The position numbers and the translations under genes were made by a program. From contig NZ_VNIK02000018.1 in assembly GCF_007785775.2 (NCBI RefSeq), forward strand, positions 1 to 64,000: a stretch of 64,000 bases of DNA. Direction: 5' to 3'. Shown piece by piece: positions 1 through 8,266 of the stretch. Position 1 is the stretch's first letter. Every line of letters starts with the position of its first letter. This DNA comes from Flagellimonas hadalis (GTDB lineage Bacteria > Bacteroidota > Bacteroidia > Flavobacteriales > Flavobacteriaceae). Under the pieces are notes generated by a model, which was given only the letters and a program-made list of their open reading frames with translations, was not told where the DNA came from and searched no databases.

Positions 1-123
1 GGCGAAGGTGGTATACTATGTCCGGCGTTTCCACCTATACCTTTTGAGAATAGACAAGAACTGGATAAATATATAGATGTTTATCTACGTGGTATGAAAG
101 AAGTAAATGAATTTTTAAAATGA
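1..123 (+). CDS. qatC: QatC-like (QueC-family) protein, C-terminal end only
   Basis: Only the last 40 codons are in the window (frame 1, stop TGA at 121-123). The visible tail runs from GEGGILCPAFPPIP to MKEVNEFLK. The tail alone would not identify the protein. The assignment rests mainly on the four-base ATGA overlap with a TatD-type nuclease gene, the arrangement expected of qatC-qatD in Qat anti-phage operons (qatA ATPase, qatB, qatC QueC-like, qatD TatD-like). In those systems QatC resembles the 7-cyano-7-deazaguanine synthase QueC. The gene is AT-rich like qatD and unlike the tra genes downstream. It could be another QueC-like or unrelated protein. Confidence 0.5.
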   Translation, partial: GEGGILCPAFPPIPFENRQELDKYIDVYLRGMKEVNEFLK

Positions 124-857
124 AGTACCATGATACTCATTTTCACCTTGATTTAATGGCTAATCCTATTGATATTGTACGTCAAATAGAAAAGCATGAA
201 ATTTATACCATTGCGGTTACAAATAGCCCTCAAGTTTATTTTTATACCGAGAACATAACAAAAAATAGCAAATATATTAGACCAGCTCTTGGGCTTCATC
301 CTGAGCTAGTTTCTGAAAGGTATAAAGAGATTGACCAATTTATATCATTACTTAGTAAAACTAAATATATTGGTGAAGTCGGGTTGGATAATTATAATAA
401 AACACCCTCTGACTATAAAAAGCAAATCCTTGTTTTTGAAAAAATTGTTTCGTCCTGTGCCGCTTTTGGAGATAAAATATTGACCGTTCATAGTCGACGT
501 GCAGAAACTGATTTGCTTGATATCTTTGGCAATGAATTTCCTGGGAAAGTTATTTTACATTGGTATTCCGGTTCTTTAAAAAACCTAGAAAGGGCAATCT
601 CGCTAGGATATTATTTTTCTATAAACTACCAAATGACAAAATCCAAAAATGGACAAAAAATTATTGATAGAATTCCTATCAATCGTTTGCTTATAGAATC
701 TGATGGCCCATTTACTTCATTGGGCTCAAAAAAATTCACACCTTTAATGGTTGATAGTATTTTGGATGGAATTTGTCACTCGAAAAACGACATTAATCCC
801 AAAGAAATAAAACAAAGAATATTGCGTAATTTTTATGATCTTATCAGCTGCAAATAA
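120..857 (+). CDS. qatD: TatD-family metal-dependent nuclease, probable QatD
   Basis: This 245-residue protein has the full TatD metal-site pattern of an amidohydrolase-type TIM barrel: DTHFH near the N-terminus, a glutamate in GEVGLDN, a histidine in LTVHSR, another in LHWYSG and an aspartate in ESDGPF. TatD proteins are divalent-metal-dependent DNases or phosphatases. In Qat systems QatD is required for phage defence, but its substrate is not established. The start ATG overlaps the stop of the preceding QatC-like gene, so the two are translationally coupled. The protein is diverged from housekeeping TatD, and its gene is strongly AT-rich compared with the tra operon, which fits horizontal acquisition. 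It is the last gene of the module: 325 non-coding bases follow. Confidence 0.75.
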   Translation: MKYHDTHFHLDLMANPIDIVRQIEKHEIYTIAVTNSPQVYFYTENITKNSKYIRPALGLHPELVSERYKEIDQFISLLSKTKYIGEVGLDNYNKTPSDYKKQILVFEKIVSSCAAFGDKILTVHSRRAETDLLDIFGNEFPGKVILHWYSGSLKNLERAISLGYYFSINYQMTKSKNGQKIIDRIPINRLLIESDGPFTSLGSKKFTPLMVDSILDGICHSKNDINPKEIKQRILRNFYDLISCK

Positions 858-1182
858 ATGGTATTTTAATGTAGTTGTAGAAACTACCAAAAACCATAGG
901 GCTGCATCCTTATATTTATTGATTAAAATGGAATTATGTGTTGAAAGCAATATTCCAAATCTTATTTTTAGAATAAAAGGTCATTTACTTTTAAATGAAG
1001 TTTTAACTTTTCAACATTCACATTTTAGTTTTTAATGAAATTTGATGCCAATTGGCATTAACAAAATCCATTCAAAACCAATTTTTATTATATTCACAAA
1101 TATCTGATATTCAGTTATTTGAATCGAATATTCCTGTACTTTTCACATATCATTAATCGTCTAACCCTTAAACGTTTACGAT
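858..1182. other. AT-rich intergenic region between qatD and traE
   Basis: These 325 bases separate the defence gene from the transfer operon. Short open frames on both strands have no recognisable domain and extreme AT content, so I do not call them genes. The region contains a 14-bp perfect palindrome (1045-1058) and a weak match to the Bacteroidota -7 element (TACTTTTC at 1137-1144), about 40 bases before the traE start. It probably holds the promoter of the tra operon. Confidence 0.5.
1045..1058. promoter_or_regulatory. 14-bp perfect palindrome upstream of traE
   Basis: ATGCCAATTGGCAT is its own reverse complement. It sits about 125 bases before traE, in otherwise AT-rich non-coding DNA. 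Its length and symmetry fit a dimeric repressor operator controlling the tra operon, but a short hairpin or chance cannot be excluded. Confidence 0.3.
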
Positions 1183-1470
1183 ATGCGAAAATCTTTCTTC
1201 ATCACCTTAGTATTGCTTTTTACCTCCAGTGCCCTTTTGGCCCAGATCGGTGGCATCGAGGATTCGGTCAATGATATTTCAGATACCATTCGGGCCATAT
1301 TTCCTATCATCCTTGGGGTCATCTTTTTGGTAGGTTTCCTTTTTAATGCCGGACATTTCTTTGGGGAGAACGCTGACCTAAAAAGGGGTATTACCCGGGT
1401 CTTGGTCTTTGTGCTGATTGCCGGTGCCGTGGTGGGCATCTTTACCTATCTCATTGGAATCGTGGTCTGA
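1183..1470 (+). CDS. traE: Conjugative transposon protein TraE (DUF4134)
   Basis: This 95-residue membrane protein begins with a cleavable-looking signal sequence (MRKSFFITLVLLFTSSALLA, then Q). Two hydrophobic segments follow, around residues 35-55 and 70-95. Size, topology and position at the head of the traE-F-G block match the TraE (DUF4134) family of Bacteroidota conjugative transposons. That family resembles VirB2/TrbC small membrane subunits of type IV secretion and may be pilin-like. Its stop codon overlaps the traF start (ATGA). The ATG at 1183 is the only reasonable start and precedes the signal peptide directly. Confidence 0.88.
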   Translation: MRKSFFITLVLLFTSSALLAQIGGIEDSVNDISDTIRAIFPIILGVIFLVGFLFNAGHFFGENADLKRGITRVLVFVLIAGAVVGIFTYLIGIVV

Positions 1471-1748
1471 TGAAACAGTATGAGGTCTATCGGAATATAC
1501 GAAAGCGGGCCATGATCATGGGGCTGACCATTTCCCTGTTTGCCCTGATGATGGCGTCTATCATCTGTTCGCTTTTGATCATCATTTTTTCGTTTCATTT
1601 TAGTGTCATCGTGGGCCTACTGCTCTTCAATGCCCTGCTCTATGGGGCATTGTTGCAGTGGGTGAAGAAACCTTTCCAATTGAAGGTAGTGCAAACCTTT
1701 CCCAAGACCATAAGCCTAAAACAGTTAAACCTCCTTGACTATGTCTAA
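1470..1748 (+). CDS. traF: Conjugative transposon protein TraF (DUF4133)
   Basis: This 92-residue protein has a basic cytoplasmic N-terminus (YEVYRNIRKRAMIMG) and two closely spaced transmembrane helices, around residues 16-40 and 44-66. A short cytoplasmic tail follows. This is the TraF/DUF4133 pattern, equivalent in position and topology to VirB3 of type IV secretion systems, which anchors the VirB4-type ATPase to the inner membrane. The gene overlaps traE by one base of a shared ATGA and overlaps the start of traG by eight bases. Confidence 0.85.
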   Translation: MKQYEVYRNIRKRAMIMGLTISLFALMMASIICSLLIIIFSFHFSVIVGLLLFNALLYGALLQWVKKPFQLKVVQTFPKTISLKQLNLLDYV

Positions 1749-4152
1749 ACTGAATTTCAATGCATTTCACCCAATCCTGGATATCCAGAACCATGTGGTC
1801 TTTGGGAGCAATGGGAATGTGGTATTGTGTTATCAGGTGGAACTGCCGGAGATATATTCCCTTTCTGAAACGGATTTTGAGGAGCTTCACAGGATGTGGT
1901 TCCAAGCCTTTAAATCCTTGCCGGTGGGTACGGTTATCCATAAACAGGATGTATACCAAAAGAAAGGTTATGATGCTAAGAATCTTCCAAGGGATACCTT
2001 TCTGGCCAAGGCCACCCATGATTATTTTTTGGGTAGGGAACATTTGGACCATCAGAGTTATCTCTTCTTTGTACTTCCTCTTGAGAAGGCCCTTAATGCC
2101 ACTAAATATGTCAATCCCTTTCGAAAAGTGGAAAAAGGGTTGCACCGGAAACTGGATGTGCAGGTAGCTGAATTTGTGACCGCCATCAACGATGCGGTAT
2201 CCTATGTCAACAACTCCAAAAGCGTGTCCATGGTTCCCATGGAACCTGAAGCAATATTACAGCATACCCAGGATTATTTCAATGGGTTCAATCAAGGTTT
2301 TGATACGGATATCCAGCTCGGAAAAGGCCCCATAGAAATTGGTGACCATTATTTCGATGTGATGGCCTTCACTAATGAAGGTTGTTTCGGAGAAACGGTT
2401 CAGAGCAGTGTGCCCAACGGCAAATTCAGTTCGGACGGGTTCAGCTTTCATAAGGGTTTTTTGGACGGTCTGGGATTGGAGTTGGGGGAAAACCATATCA
2501 TCAACCAAATCCTTTATCTGGACGATACCCATCAATGGCGTAAACTATTGGACAAAAAAATTGAGGAACTCTCCAAGAGCTCCAATTTTGGCTCCCAGAA
2601 CAAAGTGGTTCGCAACAAGGTCCAACATATCTTGGATCGGATCAATGGGGATGATACCGCACGGATCGTTCGTGGCCATGTGAATATTGTTTTTTGGCAT
2701 ACGGAGGTTGGCGTGTTGAAGCGCATTGCTTCTAGCATTAAGGCCACATTGAAGGAACTGGATATACGACCCTATCATCCCCATGGGGAGGAGCGCAAAC
2801 ATTATTTATTGAACTCTTATCCCAGTCATGCTTCCAACTTTTCCAATGAAGATCTTTTTGTGATGGACCTGAAGGCCGCTCTTTGTCTGTATATCAACAA
2901 TACCAATTATCGCTCTGATGAATCAGGAATCGTTTTTAATGATAGACAGAACAATATTCCTGTGGTCAAGGATGTGTGGGACGAGGGTAAACGGCGTATC
3001 AAGGCCCGAAATTTTGCCATTTTTGCCCCGACAGGGGAAGGAAAGTCCTTCTTGGCCAATAATATCCTACGTCAATACTTTGAGGCCGATGTACGATTGG
3101 TCATTATCGATCTAGGGGGTTCCTATGCCAAATTTGCCCAATTGTATCCCGATGATCATGTCATCCTGCGATACGAACAGGGGAAGAATCTGGGCATCAA
3201 TCCCTTTTATATTTCAGAGCAGTCCGATTTGACCCCTGAACGCTTGGAAGATCTGGCCCTGTTTCTTTTGGAGCTCTTGGCCGAAAACCAGGTGACCAAA
3301 TCCAAGGAAGTGGCCTTGAAAAAAGTGTTGTTGCACTACTATGATACGGTCAGGGATGGGCATTCCCTGGCTTCCCTATATCAGTTCGTGGACAAACACA
3401 AGGATACCCTGATAGAGGATACAAGGGTTCAGGAATCCGATTTCAATGTTTATGGATTTTTGCACATCCTTTCCGAATATGTGGATGGAGGACTGTATAG
3501 TTTTCTGTTCCATGTGGCAGAAGATCAGACCTATAAAATAGAGGACAATCGCTTGATCGTCTTTGAGTTGGACGAGGTGCGGGACAATAAGGAAATCCTG
3601 TCCGTAATGCTCAAATTGATCAAGTCGGCCATCCAACGGACCATTTGGCGAAACCGTTCGGAAAGGGGCATTATCCTTTTCGATGAGTTTGCCAAACAGT
3701 TGAAGTTACCCAATGTCCTGGAGAGTGTGGAGTTCTATTACCAGGCCATCCGAAAACAGAACGGTTCCATTGGGATCATCCTGCAATCCATCAACCAATT
3801 ACCGGAAAATGCCACTTCGGCAAGTATCCTGGAGAATACGCAGGTCGTGTACAGTTTACGGAACGAAAAGGGCTATGATGAACTGGCAAGGCGATTGAAC
3901 CTCTCCAACCATGATCTCAATCAATTGAAGTCCCTTAGAAACAATCTGACAGGGGAACGCAAATACACCGAAATCTTTATCAAGATCGGGAAGGAGAGTA
4001 ATGTCTTTCGCTTGGAGGTGCCCCAAGAGGTCTATGCGGCCTATCTGACCGATGGCATTGAAAACGAACACATTATGCTGCTCTATGAACAAACCCATGA
4101 TATGGAGCAAGCCATTACCGAATTTATAAATCAACAAAAGAAAATGATATGA
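1741..4152 (+). CDS. traG: Conjugative transfer ATPase TraG (VirB4-like)
   Basis: This is the energising ATPase of the mating-pair apparatus. The 803-residue product has the P-loop PTGEGKS (Lys about residue 435) and a Walker B segment IILFDEF at about residues 642-648. Late motifs typical of VirB4/TraG ATPases follow (GIILQSINQL, then RNLTGERK-type sequence near the C-terminus). Length is normal for the family. I chose the ATG at 1741 over the in-frame TTG two codons upstream; it overlaps the traF stop by eight bases. The next gene starts four bases before its stop. Despite the shared name, this Bacteroidota TraG is not the F-plasmid TraG or the TraG/VirD4 coupling protein. Confidence 0.95.
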   Translation: MSKLNFNAFHPILDIQNHVVFGSNGNVVLCYQVELPEIYSLSETDFEELHRMWFQAFKSLPVGTVIHKQDVYQKKGYDAKNLPRDTFLAKATHDYFLGREHLDHQSYLFFVLPLEKALNATKYVNPFRKVEKGLHRKLDVQVAEFVTAINDAVSYVNNSKSVSMVPMEPEAILQHTQDYFNGFNQGFDTDIQLGKGPIEIGDHYFDVMAFTNEGCFGETVQSSVPNGKFSSDGFSFHKGFLDGLGLELGENHIINQILYLDDTHQWRKLLDKKIEELSKSSNFGSQNKVVRNKVQHILDRINGDDTARIVRGHVNIVFWHTEVGVLKRIASSIKATLKELDIRPYHPHGEERKHYLLNSYPSHASNFSNEDLFVMDLKAALCLYINNTNYRSDESGIVFNDRQNNIPVVKDVWDEGKRRIKARNFAIFAPTGEGKSFLANNILRQYFEADVRLVIIDLGGSYAKFAQLYPDDHVILRYEQGKNLGINPFYISEQSDLTPERLEDLALFLLELLAENQVTKSKEVALKKVLLHYYDTVRDGHSLASLYQFVDKHKDTLIEDTRVQESDFNVYGFLHILSEYVDGGLYSFLFHVAEDQTYKIEDNRLIVFELDEVRDNKEILSVMLKLIKSAIQRTIWRNRSERGIILFDEFAKQLKLPNVLESVEFYYQAIRKQNGSIGIILQSINQLPENATSASILENTQVVYSLRNEKGYDELARRLNLSNHDLNQLKSLRNNLTGERKYTEIFIKIGKESNVFRLEVPQEVYAAYLTDGIENEHIMLLYEQTHDMEQAITEFINQQKKMI

Positions 4153-4754
4153 GAATAGATTGGAAACAAACCTTATGGAGAAATCCCCGGTTATGGATGT
4201 TGGCGCTGTCCTTGGCCCTGTTATTGCCTGCAGGTGCTGCCTGCCAGGGGATGCCGGTGTATGACAATACGAACTTTATCAGCATGACCAAATCCTTGGT
4301 GGAGTCTGCCAAACAAACTGCCGAGCTATTGAAGACCGTGGAGTTCTTGAAGGAACAGAAGGATAACATCGTCAAGGTCAACAATACCATTAAACAATTG
4401 AAAGCGGTGCGGGAATTGGCGCGTAACAACGAGATTTTATTTCGAACGGTACAGAACGATCTTCGTGATATTCTGAACTCCCCCTATATCAAGGCGGGGG
4501 AAGTGGAACAGGTATCCAAAGCCTTTGAGCAGATCATGGATACGGCCATTGATGACCTGGATTTTGTATACCAGATCTTGTCTAGTGATTTTTTGAAGAT
4601 GACCGATGCGGAGCGTACCGCCATTTTGATGGAAAAGAAAGTCCAGTCCCAGGAAATGGTGGCCGAGCTTGAGGTCAAGACCCGTCGCTATCGAGAGATC
4701 ATCTCCTTTCGGAGGATGCAGGATATTATCAATAATCGGGAAACGGAATACTGA
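4149..4754 (+). CDS. traI: Conjugative transposon protein TraI (DUF4141, VirB5-like)
   Basis: This 201-residue exported protein has a long basic N-region and a hydrophobic signal core at about residues 16-32 (LALSLALLLPAGA). The mature part is almost entirely helical and heptad-rich, with MTDAERTAILMEKK late in the protein. That resembles the conserved MTDKER-type stretch of TraI proteins from CTnDOT-like elements. VirB5-like roles (minor pilus or periplasmic component) are inferred from position and fold. The start overlaps the traG stop, and the stop shares ATGA with traJ. No TraH-like gene lies between traG and traI, unlike the order in CTnDOT. Confidence 0.75.
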   Translation: MRIDWKQTLWRNPRLWMLALSLALLLPAGAACQGMPVYDNTNFISMTKSLVESAKQTAELLKTVEFLKEQKDNIVKVNNTIKQLKAVRELARNNEILFRTVQNDLRDILNSPYIKAGEVEQVSKAFEQIMDTAIDDLDFVYQILSSDFLKMTDAERTAILMEKKVQSQEMVAELEVKTRRYREIISFRRMQDIINNRETEY

Positions 4755-5593
4755 TGACGGGATACTTTTTGGGCATAGGATTGGAATATGTGGATGCGGT
4801 CTTTCAGACCATCAAGGACAGTGATTTCTCCCAATATACCATTGTGGGGATGAAGACCTTGGCCGTCCTGTTCTTTTTGATAAATATATTGAAGAAATAC
4901 AATGAGGGCATCGCCACCATCGATGGCCATACCTGGGGATTGACCCCAACGGAACTGGCCAAGAATTTTTTGGTGGTGCTGCTGGTCATTTTCTCCACAG
5001 AGGTATTGGGAGTCTTCGATGGCATTTTGGTGGCCATTGAGGTCCAATACCGGGACACGGCTCCGGCACTCCTCCCATTGCAGCTGCAGGATGTAGATCT
5101 GGAACGGGATGTGGGTGCCTTGGAAGCCGCCAAAAAGGCCATGGCACTGTTGTATGAGGCCCTGGTGACCCCTTTGTACGGTTTGAAGGTCTTGGCCTTT
5201 ATCATCGGGGTCATTCTTTGGTTGATGGACCTGTTCATCTATCCTTTGTTCCTTGCGGAGCGGTATTTCCTGTTGGGAATCCTACAGGCCTTTTTTCCCT
5301 TGGTCATCAGTTTGGCCGTCTTTGAGAAATTCAGGCCCTTGGCCTATCAGTTTTTTAAGTTGTATGCAGCTGTATATATGCTGGTGCCCGCCTTCTTTTT
5401 GGTCAATGTCTTCGTCAACAACCTTTATACGGAGATCAGTACCAACTTCTGGGGGAACCTCTTTGGTTTTGATTTTGGGAGTGAATTCTTTGCCCCGATC
5501 ATTGAACTCGGGACCATTGGCTTTATTGTCTTGCTCAAATTTAAATTGTACCGAAGGGCGACCAGTTTTACCCTTCGATTGTTCACCGGTTAA
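4754..5593 (+). CDS. traJ: Conjugative transposon protein TraJ (VirB6-like membrane channel component)
   Basis: This 279-residue polytopic membrane protein has about six hydrophobic helices (around residues 30-45, 70-90, 135-165, 170-200, 205-230 and 245-265). It opens with GYFLGIGLEYVD rather than a signal peptide. Position after traI and multi-helix topology match TraJ of Bacteroidota conjugative transposons, the VirB6/TrbL-like inner-membrane core. It is slightly shorter than some TraJ proteins (about 330 residues), mostly at the N-terminus. Ten bases separate its stop from traK. Confidence 0.82.
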   Translation: MTGYFLGIGLEYVDAVFQTIKDSDFSQYTIVGMKTLAVLFFLINILKKYNEGIATIDGHTWGLTPTELAKNFLVVLLVIFSTEVLGVFDGILVAIEVQYRDTAPALLPLQLQDVDLERDVGALEAAKKAMALLYEALVTPLYGLKVLAFIIGVILWLMDLFIYPLFLAERYFLLGILQAFFPLVISLAVFEKFRPLAYQFFKLYAAVYMLVPAFFLVNVFVNNLYTEISTNFWGNLFGFDFGSEFFAPIIELGTIGFIVLLKFKLYRRATSFTLRLFTG

Positions 5594-5603
5594 ATTGAAG
5601 TCT

Positions 5604-6230
5604 ATGAAAACACCTTTTAAAAGTATTGTTCATGTGCTGCGGCTCAACCGTTTTGTGGTTCTTGCCGTGGTTATCGCCTCGGTTTTGGTCTGTATGGTTG
5701 CTATGGTCCTAGTGGGCAGGATATACCGTGAATCGTTGAACGGGGCCTTCGTGGTCAATGGGGAAGGGGAGGTCATACCGCTTTCCTGGGCCGAACAACG
5801 GGATCATCTGGAAGTGGAGGCCCTGGCCCATTTGGAACAGTTTCATAGGTGGTTTTATGGGGTGGATGCCGGCAGTTATGAGAAGAACATGGAAAGGGCC
5901 CTTTGGTTGGGCAATGCCTCCGTTGGTGCTGTCTTTCAACAGAAAAAGGCAGACGGTTTCTATAACCGGTTGTTGCAATATTCCCTTGTGCAAGAGGTCA
6001 TCCGAATCGATACAGAGCTGGATTGGGATGGGTCTTCCTTTGCGTTTAGGACCCAATTGCATATACGGATCAATCGGGGAACCGTCACCGATACCTATGA
6101 ACTGGTGACCTCGGGACATTTGATCCAGGTGGAACGGAATTTTCCCCATAATCCTCATGGATTGTTGATCACTGATTTTTTTGAAAACTCACTTCGTAAA
6201 CTAGAAACTCATGAAAACACAGAAGAATAA
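5604..6230 (+). CDS. traK: Conjugative transposon protein TraK (VirB8-like)
   Basis: I place the start at the ATG at 5604, directly after the traJ stop; the same frame stays open far upstream inside traJ, but that part is spurious. The 208-residue product has a short cytoplasmic N-terminus and one transmembrane helix (about residues 14-38, VLAVVIASVLVCMVAMVLVG). The rest is a periplasmic domain ending in FENSLRKLETHENTEE. This is the TraK/VirB8 plan: a bitopic inner-membrane scaffold that nucleates the secretion channel. Its end overlaps traM by 20 bases. Confidence 0.85.
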   Translation: MKTPFKSIVHVLRLNRFVVLAVVIASVLVCMVAMVLVGRIYRESLNGAFVVNGEGEVIPLSWAEQRDHLEVEALAHLEQFHRWFYGVDAGSYEKNMERALWLGNASVGAVFQQKKADGFYNRLLQYSLVQEVIRIDTELDWDGSSFAFRTQLHIRINRGTVTDTYELVTSGHLIQVERNFPHNPHGLLITDFFENSLRKLETHENTEE

Positions 6231-7143
6231 AATAGTTTTTGTGCTGGTACTGGCATGTATGGTACTCTTTATCACCATATATAGCATCGTCACTTTTGGT
6301 AAGCCAAAAAAGGAAAGCCTTGATGTAGGGAGGATCCCCATGCCGGATCTGGAGGACACTTCGGTGGAGTTTGAAACCAAACTGGAAGCCGTGGAAGCCA
6401 TCAAGGTGGAAAAACAATCCACGGCACCCCAAGTGTATCCCGACCACATGGTGGATGATAAAGGGTATTTCAATCCCGATTATATGGAATATGAAAAGCA
6501 GCGTATCATAGACAGCGTCTATGATATCAATGCCTTTACTGCAAAAAAAAATTCTGTATCGGATGCAGGTGTAATGCCCAAGTTGGGGACTGTAAAGAAG
6601 GTAAAGGTAGACGATGAAAAGTTGACAATGGGTTCCCCAAGGACGGAAACGGAGCTAGGATTGGTACATCAACTGTTCTTTGCCTCCAATCCAAAAAGGA
6701 ACCGTTCCGATGGAAATTTACCAACTACTGCTGTGGCCAAGGTGTATGTGGATGGGGACCAGACCCTTCGGGATGGACAACGATTGGACTTGCGACTCGC
6801 CCATGACTATGTTGTGGATGGGAAAAGGATGCCAGGAGGTACCCGCCTCTATGGCTTTGTAAAGATAAGGCCCAACCGGGTGATGGTGGAACTTACCCGA
6901 TTGGGGACAACCCTTATGGATATGCAAGCCTATGATGCCCAGGATGGGCAGGAAGGGATTTATGTGAAGAACCATCTGCGGGGTGAAGTGGTGGATCGGT
7001 CTTTGGATGAGGGCCTTGGAGAGATCAATGTGCCGGGTGTGCCCCAGTTCAATGGGATCAAACGCATATTTCAGCGTGATCAACGTACCGTTAAAGTTCA
7101 GATTTCCGACCATTATCAATTTTTCTTAATACCTAGATCATGA
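6211..7143 (+). CDS. traM: Conjugative transposon protein TraM (VirB10-like)
   Basis: This 310-residue protein has a lysine-rich N-terminus and one transmembrane helix (about residues 8-28). A low-complexity linker follows (about 30-160). A beta-rich C-terminal domain contains VDGDQTLRDGQRLDLRL, RMPGGTRLYGFVKI and GIYVKNHLRGEVVD, typical of TraM of Bacteroidota elements. By analogy with VirB10/TraB it spans the envelope and links the inner-membrane complex to the TraN ring. It is shorter than CTnDOT TraM (about 450), with the difference in the linker. It overlaps traK by 20 bases and traN by four. Confidence 0.88.
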   Translation: MKTQKNKIVFVLVLACMVLFITIYSIVTFGKPKKESLDVGRIPMPDLEDTSVEFETKLEAVEAIKVEKQSTAPQVYPDHMVDDKGYFNPDYMEYEKQRIIDSVYDINAFTAKKNSVSDAGVMPKLGTVKKVKVDDEKLTMGSPRTETELGLVHQLFFASNPKRNRSDGNLPTTAVAKVYVDGDQTLRDGQRLDLRLAHDYVVDGKRMPGGTRLYGFVKIRPNRVMVELTRLGTTLMDMQAYDAQDGQEGIYVKNHLRGEVVDRSLDEGLGEINVPGVPQFNGIKRIFQRDQRTVKVQISDHYQFFLIPRS

Positions 7144-7925
7144 GAACACTAAACGTCATCATTGCAGTAATGCTAATGGCCTATGGGCACACCGTATCGG
7201 GCCAAAAGGTTTTGGACACCATCCAAGCCAATTCACAAATGAACGTGGCCCTCTTTTTTCCCAGTCCCATCAAACAGGCTATAACGGGAAACACTAAAGC
7301 GATCTTTACCTATAACCGGGAAGAAGCTCAATATTTTGGGCTATTGCAGTCCACAGCCAACACCATTACCAACCTTTTGGTGGTCACCATGGACGGACAA
7401 GCATATGAATTTAAGGTGGCCTATAGGGAAAACGTTGCCCAAACCCATTTTTTTGTGGACAAGGCGCATAGCATTGGTCCAGTACAGCCATTACCTGGTA
7501 AAAAAGGGGATTCCTTGGCTTCCCACACAGCTCGATTTCCTCTTTTAAGGGGATTGCCATCAAGTGATGGGAATGGTGCCTTGGCATCGGTGCGAAGAAA
7601 GGGAATCCGATTGCTGTTGAAAAGGTTGGTCTACCGAAACGCTCAAGTATTTATGGTTGTAGAGGTGCGCAACCGATCAGGCATTGATTTTGAAGTAGGC
7701 ACCCTTGAGGCCCTAAGGATAAATGGCAGCTTGAAACGGAGATCCTCGTATCAAGAAACCAGGTTGGAACCCCACTATATCTTTGAACGACCCAAAATTA
7801 TTAAAACCGGGACTTCCCAACGATTTGTACTTGTGCTACCCAAATTTGTCCTATCCCATAAGGAGCATCTAAGACTGATTCTCTTGGAAAGCCGTGGAGG
7901 CAGAAGGTTGGAGCTCAACTATTGA
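7140..7925 (+). CDS. traN: Conjugative transposon protein TraN (DUF4138, VirB9-like)
   Basis: This 261-residue protein is exported through an N-terminal signal (RTLNVIIAVMLMAYGHTVSG, then Q). Its pattern of FPSPIKQAITGN, a short variable linker, then RLLLKRLVYRNAQVFMVVEV and ELNY at the C-terminus matches TraN/DUF4138 of conjugative transposons. It is thought to form the outer-membrane-proximal ring with TraM, as VirB9 does with VirB10. It starts inside the traM stop (ATGA). It is the last transfer gene visible: traO, traP and traQ, which usually follow in CTnDOT-like elements, are absent here. Confidence 0.87.
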   Translation: MRTLNVIIAVMLMAYGHTVSGQKVLDTIQANSQMNVALFFPSPIKQAITGNTKAIFTYNREEAQYFGLLQSTANTITNLLVVTMDGQAYEFKVAYRENVAQTHFFVDKAHSIGPVQPLPGKKGDSLASHTARFPLLRGLPSSDGNGALASVRRKGIRLLLKRLVYRNAQVFMVVEVRNRSGIDFEVGTLEALRINGSLKRRSSYQETRLEPHYIFERPKIIKTGTSQRFVLVLPKFVLSHKEHLRLILLESRGGRRLELNY

Positions 7926-8264
7926 CCTATCGATAAAGAGAAGTGGAATCCCTTATAGGGTATATAATTTAACATGAAAACAAAATTTTGCCATAACAAA
8001 GGTTATAGTGTTGGCCAAGAAAGGAAATGAAATAGGAATGGTACACCTCAGGAAAAATGGAACTGGCTTCCAGCTGTATTAAAAGCATTGGCACATCAGC
8101 ATATCATTGTCATCCAACCGTCCGATTCAAGTCATGGATAGTTTGTTAGTGAAGGAATGAAAGGGACATCAGTCGCAACAACCTGATCCATTGCTGGAAG
8201 TGTAGATGGCGACTTTAGAATTCCTAAAGATTTGAGATCTATTTTTATACCATAAATTTATGGT
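7926..8264. other. Gene-free stretch after traN
   Basis: About 340 bases without a credible coding frame. Reading either strand gives only short pieces interrupted by stops. This is where traO/traP would be expected in a CTnDOT-like operon, so the region may be decayed or deleted transfer sequence. I could not recognise any fragment. The last 18 bases belong to the palindrome at the next gene's start. Confidence 0.5.
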
Positions 8265-8266
8265 AT
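8247..8266. promoter_or_regulatory. 20-bp perfect palindrome overlapping the response-regulator start codon
   Basis: ATACCATAAATTTATGGTAT is fully self-complementary, and its last two bases are the first two of the ATG at 8265. A dimeric regulator bound here would occlude the start region, so this is a good candidate for autoregulation by the CusR-like protein encoded immediately downstream. A leader hairpin controlling translation is an alternative. Confidence 0.5.

Larger units (their letters stand above)
1..7925 (+). mobile_element. Part of a CTnDOT-like integrative conjugative element
   Basis: The segment carries a Bacteroidota-type transfer operon in canonical order (traE, F, G, I, J, K, M, N), all on one strand with start/stop overlaps or gaps of about 10 bases. 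An AT-rich defence-gene fragment lies in front of it. No integrase, relaxase, oriT, traA-D or attachment site is inside the window, so both ends are open: the left end lies before base 1, and the right end is unknown and could lie well beyond traN. The cargo further right may belong to the same element, but nothing in the sequence proves this. Confidence 0.8.

Noticed and set aside
1760..2167. Alternative open frames inside traG and other long genes
   Set aside because: They are shadows of the real coding frame: no domains, skewed composition and no leaders.
5253..5603. Long in-frame extension upstream of TraK
   Set aside because: It overlaps traJ in another frame and its translation is Pro/Trp/Ser-rich shadow sequence; TraK begins at 5604.
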